From assembly GCA_016867695.1 (NCBI GenBank), contig VGIY01000066.1:1-10658 (forward strand): DNA of 10,658 nt. The letters are read 5' to 3'. This DNA comes from Candidatus Eiseniibacteriota bacterium (GTDB lineage Bacteria > Eisenbacteria > RBG-16-71-46 > CAIMUX01 > WJJG01). Made by a program: the position numbers and the translations under genes. A model generated the notes under the pieces. The model saw nothing but the letters and a program-made list of their open reading frames with translations. It had not been told where the DNA came from and did not search any database. This document shows, piece by piece, positions 7,207 to 10,658 of this stretch; the stretch's first letter is position 1; each line of letters starts with the position of its first letter.

Positions 7207-7342
7207 AAGGCGGGCGCCGGCACAGCTGCGCACAGGCGGCGACGGAGCGAAGCGCGGGAGGCGGCCCGATTCAGGTGATGCCGGCCCCGCTCCGGAGTCC
7301 CCAGCGATACCTCAACGCATCTTTGGTGCATCTAATGAGCGC
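7207..7342. other. Spacer between the MoxR operon hairpin and the AAA_14 leader
   Basis: Non-coding stretch whose composition changes from very GC-rich (to about 7300) to clearly AT-richer. GCATCT appears twice near 7318-7333. No convincing promoter, tRNA or coding frame is seen. The composition change suggests the boundary of a separately acquired gene. Confidence 0.45.
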
Positions 7343-7389
7343 ATATTCATGAATATTGACCTTGATCGGACTAATATTCATGCAAATAT
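7343..7389. promoter_or_regulatory. Two AT-rich palindromic elements 31 bp apart, probable operator
   Basis: A perfect 14-bp palindrome ATATTCATGAATAT lies at 7343-7356, and an imperfect one, ATATTCATGCAAATAT, at 7374-7389. Both share the 9-mer ATATTCATG, offset by 31 bp, about three helical turns, which fits two dimers or a cooperative repressor binding one DNA face. From 7341 to 7400 only 20 of 60 bases are G or C in an otherwise very GC-rich window. TTGACC (7356-7361) between them resembles a -35 box, but no matching -10 is clear. The block lies immediately upstream of, or overlaps, the start of the AAA_14 gene. Function as operator is inferred. Confidence 0.45.
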
Positions 7390-7396
7390 GGAACCA

Positions 7397-8545
7397 ATGA
7401 TCTCACGACCGACCTTCGTGGCGATGATCTTCAGGGCCCTGGAGCGATCTCCGATCGTTGCGCTCCTGGGTGCGCGCCAGTGCGGGAAGACGACGCTGGC
7501 CCGGTCGCTGGCGGAGACTCGGCAGGCCACGGTCTTCGACCTCGAGTCGCCCGGGGATCTGGCCCGTCTCCAGAATCCGGAGCTCGCCCTCTCCGGCGCG
7601 AGCGGCCTCGTGGTCATCGACGAGATCCAGCGGCGGCCGGACCTGTTCGCGGTCCTCAGGGTCCTCGTCGATCGCCGGCCGGATGCCGGTCGCTTCCTGA
7701 TCCTGGGCAGCGCCTCGCCCCGGCTCATCGCCGGCGTGTCCGAGTCCCTGGCCGGCCGCGTGGAGTTCATCGATCTCGGCGGGTTCAACCTGGAGGAGGT
7801 CGGCGCAACCTCGCTCACGCGCCTCTGGGTTCGCGGGGGACTGCCCCGCTCGTTCCTCGCCGCCTCGGACGAGGACAGCCAGGCATGGCGCGAGGGCTTC
7901 ATCCGCACGTTCCTCGAGCGCGATGTCCCGCAACTGGGCATCTCGATTCCCGCGCCGGCCATGCGCCGGTTCTGGACCATGCTGGCCCACTGCCACGGCC
8001 AGACCTGGAACGCGTCGGAGCTCGCCCGGTCGATGGGTCTCGACAGCAAGGCTGTCAGGGGGTATCTCGATGTCCTCACGGCGACATTCATGGTCAGGCA
8101 GCTGCAGCCCTGGTTCGTCAGCATCGGCAAGCGGCAGGTCAAGGCGCCCAAGGTGTTCCTGCGGGACTCGGGTCTGCTGCACAGCCTGCTGGGCCTGCAC
8201 ACGCACGACGCCTTGACGGCGCATCCCCGCGTCGGCGCCTCGTGGGAGGGGTTCGTGCTCGAGCAGGCGCTCGAGATGATCCGCCCGGCGGACGCCTACT
8301 TCTGGGCCACGTATCAGGGGGCCGAACTCGACCTGCTCTTCGTCCGCGAGGGGCGCCTGCACGGCATCGAGGTCAAGTACAGCGAATCCCCCCGCGTCAC
8401 CAGGTCGATGCGCATCGCCCTCGACGATCTGGGCCTGGAGCGGCTCTGGGTGATCCACCCCGGCGGCGGTCGCTTCGAGGCCGACGAGCGGATAGCCATG
8501 TGGCCGGCAGCCTCGCTGGGCGAGCTGGCCGGCGAACTCGCGTAG
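7397..8545 (+). CDS. AAA_14 / DUF4143 ATPase with PD-(D/E)xK-like C-terminal domain
   Basis: 382-residue P-loop ATPase of the widespread AAA_14 plus DUF4143 architecture. Positions from the chosen start: Walker A GARQCGKT (25-32), Walker B LVVIDEIQ (71-78), sensor GSASP (104-108), ESLAGR (116-121), then a helical region with FLERDVPQLG (172-181) and a winged-helix-like stretch (about 200-240). DUF4143 follows with RDSGLLHSLLG (256-266) and GASWEGFVLEQ, ending in a nuclease-fold-like core with ELDLL (310-314) and IEVKYS, spacing typical of D...ExK. The biochemical role of the family is unknown; members are patchily distributed and often exchanged horizontally. In-frame ATGs also exist at 7349 and 7388. 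I prefer 7397 (MISRPTF) because homologues usually have about 20-25 residues before Walker A and the extra codons fall in the AT-rich palindromic block. No strong ribosome-binding site supports any of the three. apbE begins 20 bp downstream. Confidence 0.9.
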   Translation: MISRPTFVAMIFRALERSPIVALLGARQCGKTTLARSLAETRQATVFDLESPGDLARLQNPELALSGASGLVVIDEIQRRPDLFAVLRVLVDRRPDAGRFLILGSASPRLIAGVSESLAGRVEFIDLGGFNLEEVGATSLTRLWVRGGLPRSFLAASDEDSQAWREGFIRTFLERDVPQLGISIPAPAMRRFWTMLAHCHGQTWNASELARSMGLDSKAVRGYLDVLTATFMVRQLQPWFVSIGKRQVKAPKVFLRDSGLLHSLLGLHTHDALTAHPRVGASWEGFVLEQALEMIRPADAYFWATYQGAELDLLFVREGRLHGIEVKYSESPRVTRSMRIALDDLGLERLWVIHPGGGRFEADERIAMWPAASLGELAGELA

Positions 8546-8565
8546 ATCGGGGTGCCGGAGGAGGG

Positions 8566-9627
8566 ATGTCATCACCGGCGCGCTGGAGAGGCGGACTCGC
8601 CTATCTCCTCCTCGGCGCCCTGCTGGTGGCGGCGCTCGTCGCGACGCGCTCATCCTCGACCCGCGTCCCCGGCGGGGCCGTGGCCCACCTCTCTCGCGAT
8701 CCAGCCGGGGTCATGGGCACCGAATGCCGGCTGCGGATCGCGGCCGGTCGCGGTCAGGAGGCCGCGGCCGAGCAGGCCCTCGATCGGGCCGAGGCGGCGC
8801 TGCGCAGGGTCGAGGCCCTGATGAGCGTCTGGCTGGAGGACTCGGAGATCTCCCGACTGAATCGGGCCGCCGCCGGCGACACGATCCGCCTGTCCGCCGA
8901 GACCATTCACCTGCTCTCGCTCTCTCGGCGCTTCGCGCTGGAGACCCGAGGTGTGTTCGATGTGACCTGCGGGCCGCTCATCGAAGTCTGGAGACTCGCC
9001 GGCCGGAGAGGGCTTCGGCCTTCGCCCGGCGAGATCGAGGCGGCGCGGGCGGCGTCGAGCTGGGACGGGCTGGCGCTGGTCGAGGCGGGAGCGGTCAAGA
9101 CCGGCGCGACCACGCGCGTCGATCTCGGCGGGATAGCGAAGGGATACGCGATCGACCTGGCCGTCGACGCGATGCGCGCCGCGGGACTCGCCGGCGGCCT
9201 GGTCGAGGTGGGGGGGGATCTCCGCTGCTTCGGCAGGGGACCGGAGGCGGGCCGCTGGAGGATCGAGATCCGCAACCCGTTCGCGGACGAGACCTGGGGC
9301 GCCCTGAGCCTCTCCGATCGCGCGGTCTGCACGAGCGGCGACTACGCGCGCTTCGCCACGATCGAGGGCGTGCGCTACAGCCACATCGTCGACCCGCGCA
9401 CGGGACAGCCCGCCGGCGCCTTGCCCTCCGTGACGGTCGCGGCCGCCGACGCCGCCACGGCCGATGTCTGGGCGACGGCCTTGAGCGTGCTGGGAGCCGA
9501 AGGCATCGACCTCATCGACCCGGGCTCGGGGATCGAGGCGCTGATGATCCTCGGGACCGCGGAGAGCTTCTCGGTCGTCATGACGCCCGGGTTCGAGGCG
9601 CTGCTCGGGGAGCGTCCGGCGGAGTAG
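8566..9627 (+). CDS. apbE: FAD:protein FMN transferase ApbE, membrane-anchored
   Basis: 353-residue ApbE, which uses FAD and Mg2+ to attach FMN through a phosphoester bond to Thr/Ser of target proteins such as RnfG, RnfD and NqrB/C. Motifs in order: MGTECRLRI (50-58), LMSVWLEDSEISRLNR (85-100), FDVTCGPLIEVW (131-142), DLGGIAKGYAID (186-197), VEVGGDLRCFG (213-223), CTSGDYARF (255-263), YSHIVDPRTGQP (271-282), and the Mg-binding stretch ATADVWATAL (297-306, with D300). One N-terminal helix (about 11-27) should anchor it outside the cytoplasmic membrane; there is no lipobox Cys, unlike many ApbE lipoproteins. ATG 8566 has GGAGG 4 nt upstream, in the 20-bp gap after the AAA_14 gene. It ends with tandem TAG TGA and converges on rnfB, whose complex is a known ApbE substrate. 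Whether it has its own promoter or is read with the ATPase gene is unclear. Confidence 0.95.
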   Translation: MSSPARWRGGLAYLLLGALLVAALVATRSSSTRVPGGAVAHLSRDPAGVMGTECRLRIAAGRGQEAAAEQALDRAEAALRRVEALMSVWLEDSEISRLNRAAAGDTIRLSAETIHLLSLSRRFALETRGVFDVTCGPLIEVWRLAGRRGLRPSPGEIEAARAASSWDGLALVEAGAVKTGATTRVDLGGIAKGYAIDLAVDAMRAAGLAGGLVEVGGDLRCFGRGPEAGRWRIEIRNPFADETWGALSLSDRAVCTSGDYARFATIEGVRYSHIVDPRTGQPAGALPSVTVAAADAATADVWATALSVLGAEGIDLIDPGSGIEALMILGTAESFSVVMTPGFEALLGERPAE

Positions 9628-9635
9628 TGAGCGGC

Positions 9636-9693
9636 CGAAGCGGCGATCCGCGCGCCGCCGCGGCGCTCCGGCGCGCGAAGTGGCGATCCGCGC
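9636..9693. repeat. Imperfect 18-bp direct repeat, 40 bp apart, in the convergent spacer
   Basis: CGAAGCGGCGATCCGCGC at 9636-9653 recurs at 9676-9693 with one change (C to T at the sixth base), 40 bp apart. The two copies flank and partly overlap a hairpin (9649-9677). No function is evident. Confidence 0.7.
9649..9677. terminator. Hairpin between convergent apbE and rnfB, possible bidirectional terminator
   Basis: CGCGCGCCG (9649-9657) and CGGCGCGCG (9669-9677) form a perfect 9-bp stem with an 11-nt loop. It lies between convergent genes, where a bidirectional terminator is expected. No T-tract is present on either side, so intrinsic termination is uncertain. Confidence 0.35.
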
Positions 9694-9699
9694 CCGCTG

Positions 9700-9725
9700 C
9701 CCGCGCACGCCGCCCGCGCACGCCG
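9700..9725. repeat. 13-bp tandem duplication
   Basis: CCCGCGCACGCCG occurs twice back to back (9700-9712 and 9713-9725), about 20 bp past the rnfB stop on the plus strand. It is non-coding and probably a slippage product. Confidence 0.7.
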
Positions 9726-9745
9726 CCAGCGCCCGCCGACCGTGA

Positions 9746-10658
9746 TCACCCGCGCCACTCGGTCTTGTCGACGGTCGATTCGAATTCGGCCAGGACGCGC
9801 TCCGGGAGATCCTCGTCCTTCGTCGCCTCCACGTCCGCGGGGCTCGGCCGGCCGACGTAGAGGAGCGCCTCCATCGGGCACTTCTCGACGGCCAGCATGA
9901 AGGGATCGCCCTCTTCGTTCGGGTCCAGCTTGCCGTAGTTGATCGACGGGATGCTCCCCATCATCTCGATCAGGGCGCTGTTCTTGGAGCAGGCCGTGCA
10001 GCCGATGCAGCCGACCCGGCAGACGTTCTTCACATCCTTCCCCGCGTCCTGGTTGGAGCAGGCGACGACGAGCATCCGTTCGCTCTTGAACGGGACCATG
10101 GTGATGATCTTGCGCGGGCAGACCTCGGCGCAGGCGCGGCAGCCGACGCACTTCGTGTAGTCGACGCGGGCCAGGCCGTCGACGACGTGGATGGCGTCGA
10201 AGCTGCAGGCACGGACGCAGTCCCCCAGGCCGAGGCAGCCGTAGGCGCACCCCTGGTAGCCGGCGACGAGGTTCGCCGAGGCGCAGCTCTTCACGCCGAC
10301 ATAGGGCGTTCGTCCCAGCCGCTGGCCGCTAGCGGCGGCGCAGTGGACGACGGCCCGATAGGGCCAGCTCTGGCCGACTTCCACGCCCATGACCGCGGCG
10401 ATCTGCGCGGCGCAGCTCGCTCCGCCGACGGTGCAGAGCGTGACCGCGGCCTCTCCGCGCGCGACCGCCTCGGCGAACTCCCGGCAGCCGACGTAGCCGC
10501 AGCCGCCGCAGTTGGCGCCCGGCAGGACCGCGCCCACCGCCTCGACCCGCGGGTCGACAGGCACGTGGAAGGCGCGGTTGGCCCAGCCGAGGACGAGGCT
10601 CATGGCCCCCCCCAGGAGGACCATCGTCCCCCCCGCCAGCCCCACGACGAACCAGGTT
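9746..10658 (-). CDS. rnfB: Rnf complex subunit RnfB (polyferredoxin), 5' end at or beyond window edge
   Basis: RnfB is the FeS electron-entry subunit of the membrane Rnf complex (ferredoxin:NAD oxidoreductase coupled to Na+ or H+ transport). An N-terminal helix is followed by WANRAFHV and DPRVEAVGAVLPGANCGGCGYVGC, the RnfB signature, whose ligands are C46, C49, C54 and C71 (numbering from GTG 10645). Next come CAYGCLGLGDCVRAC (C133, C137, C143, C147), the classical CVGCRACAEVCP (C166, C169, C172, C176), and the extended C-terminal module with CSNQD, VGCIGCTACSKNS and KCP (C196, C209, C213, C216, C219, C256). The fourth Cys of CIGCTAC is Ser223 and the usual second CxxCxxC before KCP is missing. 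The frame is open to the right edge with no stop, and the membrane segment continues upstream of GTG 10645, so the true start is probably outside. In rnfCDGEAB operons rnfB is last, so the rest should lie to the right. Confidence 0.95.
   Translation of the reverse strand, partial: TWFVVGLAGGTMVLLGGAMSLVLGWANRAFHVPVDPRVEAVGAVLPGANCGGCGYVGCREFAEAVARGEAAVTLCTVGGASCAAQIAAVMGVEVGQSWPYRAVVHCAAASGQRLGRTPYVGVKSCASANLVAGYQGCAYGCLGLGDCVRACSFDAIHVVDGLARVDYTKCVGCRACAEVCPRKIITMVPFKSERMLVVACSNQDAGKDVKNVCRVGCIGCTACSKNSALIEMMGSIPSINYGKLDPNEEGDPFMLAVEKCPMEALLYVGRPSPADVEATKDEDLPERVLAEFESTVDKTEWRG

Noticed and set aside
7480..8565. Extension of the apbE frame into the AAA_14 gene
   Set aside because: It is a shadow of the AAA_14 gene; ATG 8566 has a good ribosome-binding site and begins the membrane anchor.
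1..10658. CRISPR arrays, tRNA or rRNA genes, transposases or a toxin-antitoxin pair
   Set aside because: No regularly spaced repeats with unique spacers, no cloverleaf or rRNA-like stretches, and no transposase or toxin motifs were found. The AAA_14 gene has no small partner gene.

Overview
The window is a high-GC bacterial chromosome segment with eight protein genes, two of them cut by the window edges, and no rRNA, tRNA, CRISPR or transposase that I can see. An Rnf complex subunit, an ApbE flavin transferase with a membrane anchor, and a MoxR/DUF58/VWA cassette together suggest a Gram-negative-type, at least partly anaerobic or redox-flexible organism. The six-cysteine secreted protein at 1541-2572 reminds me of proteins I associate with Candidatus Eisenbacteria and neighbouring phyla. 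That is a weak, memory-based inference and no taxon is proven here.

Layout. (1) Minus strand, 2572 to 1: a secreted Cys-rich protein of unknown function, then a half-ABC exporter that runs off the left edge. The two are in the same reading frame, separated by one TAG codon, and the exporter lacks a canonical start codon. (2) 2573-2985: a divergent intergenic region with a possible 47-codon leader ORF that has a perfect Shine-Dalgarno sequence just before the next operon. (3) Plus strand, 2986-7159: a tightly coupled three-gene operon of MoxR AAA+ ATPase, DUF58 protein, and a large membrane-anchored BatA-type VWA protein. Stop and start codons overlap by 1 nt at both junctions, and a large GC-rich hairpin follows the last gene. 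(4) 7207-7396: a spacer ending in an unusually AT-rich stretch with two copies of a palindrome-like element 31 bp apart. It leads into an AAA_14/DUF4143 ATPase (7397-8545). (5) apbE (8566-9627), 20 bp after that ATPase and on the same strand. (6) A repeat-rich 118-bp convergent spacer with a hairpin. (7) rnfB on the minus strand (9746 to the right edge), probably the last gene of an rnf operon lying to the right.

How the genes work together. MoxR, DUF58 and VWA proteins form a known chaperone/metal-insertion-like cassette. MoxR is thought to remodel client proteins handed over by VWA partners at the membrane. ApbE attaches FMN covalently to Rnf subunits (RnfG and RnfD), so its position beside rnfB fits maturation of the Rnf ion-pumping ferredoxin:NAD oxidoreductase. 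The ABC half-transporter has an Asp in place of the catalytic Glu, the hallmark of one half of a heterodimeric exporter, so its partner is expected just past the left edge. The AAA_14/DUF4143 gene looks like an accessory insertion between housekeeping blocks.

No complete novel system is demonstrated. The points most worth a second look are the palindromic AT-rich leader of the AAA_14 gene, the start-less ABC gene fused in frame behind a single stop, the matched loss of one FeS cluster's ligands in RnfB, the uncharacterised six-Cys secreted domain, and the candidate leader ORF ahead of moxR.
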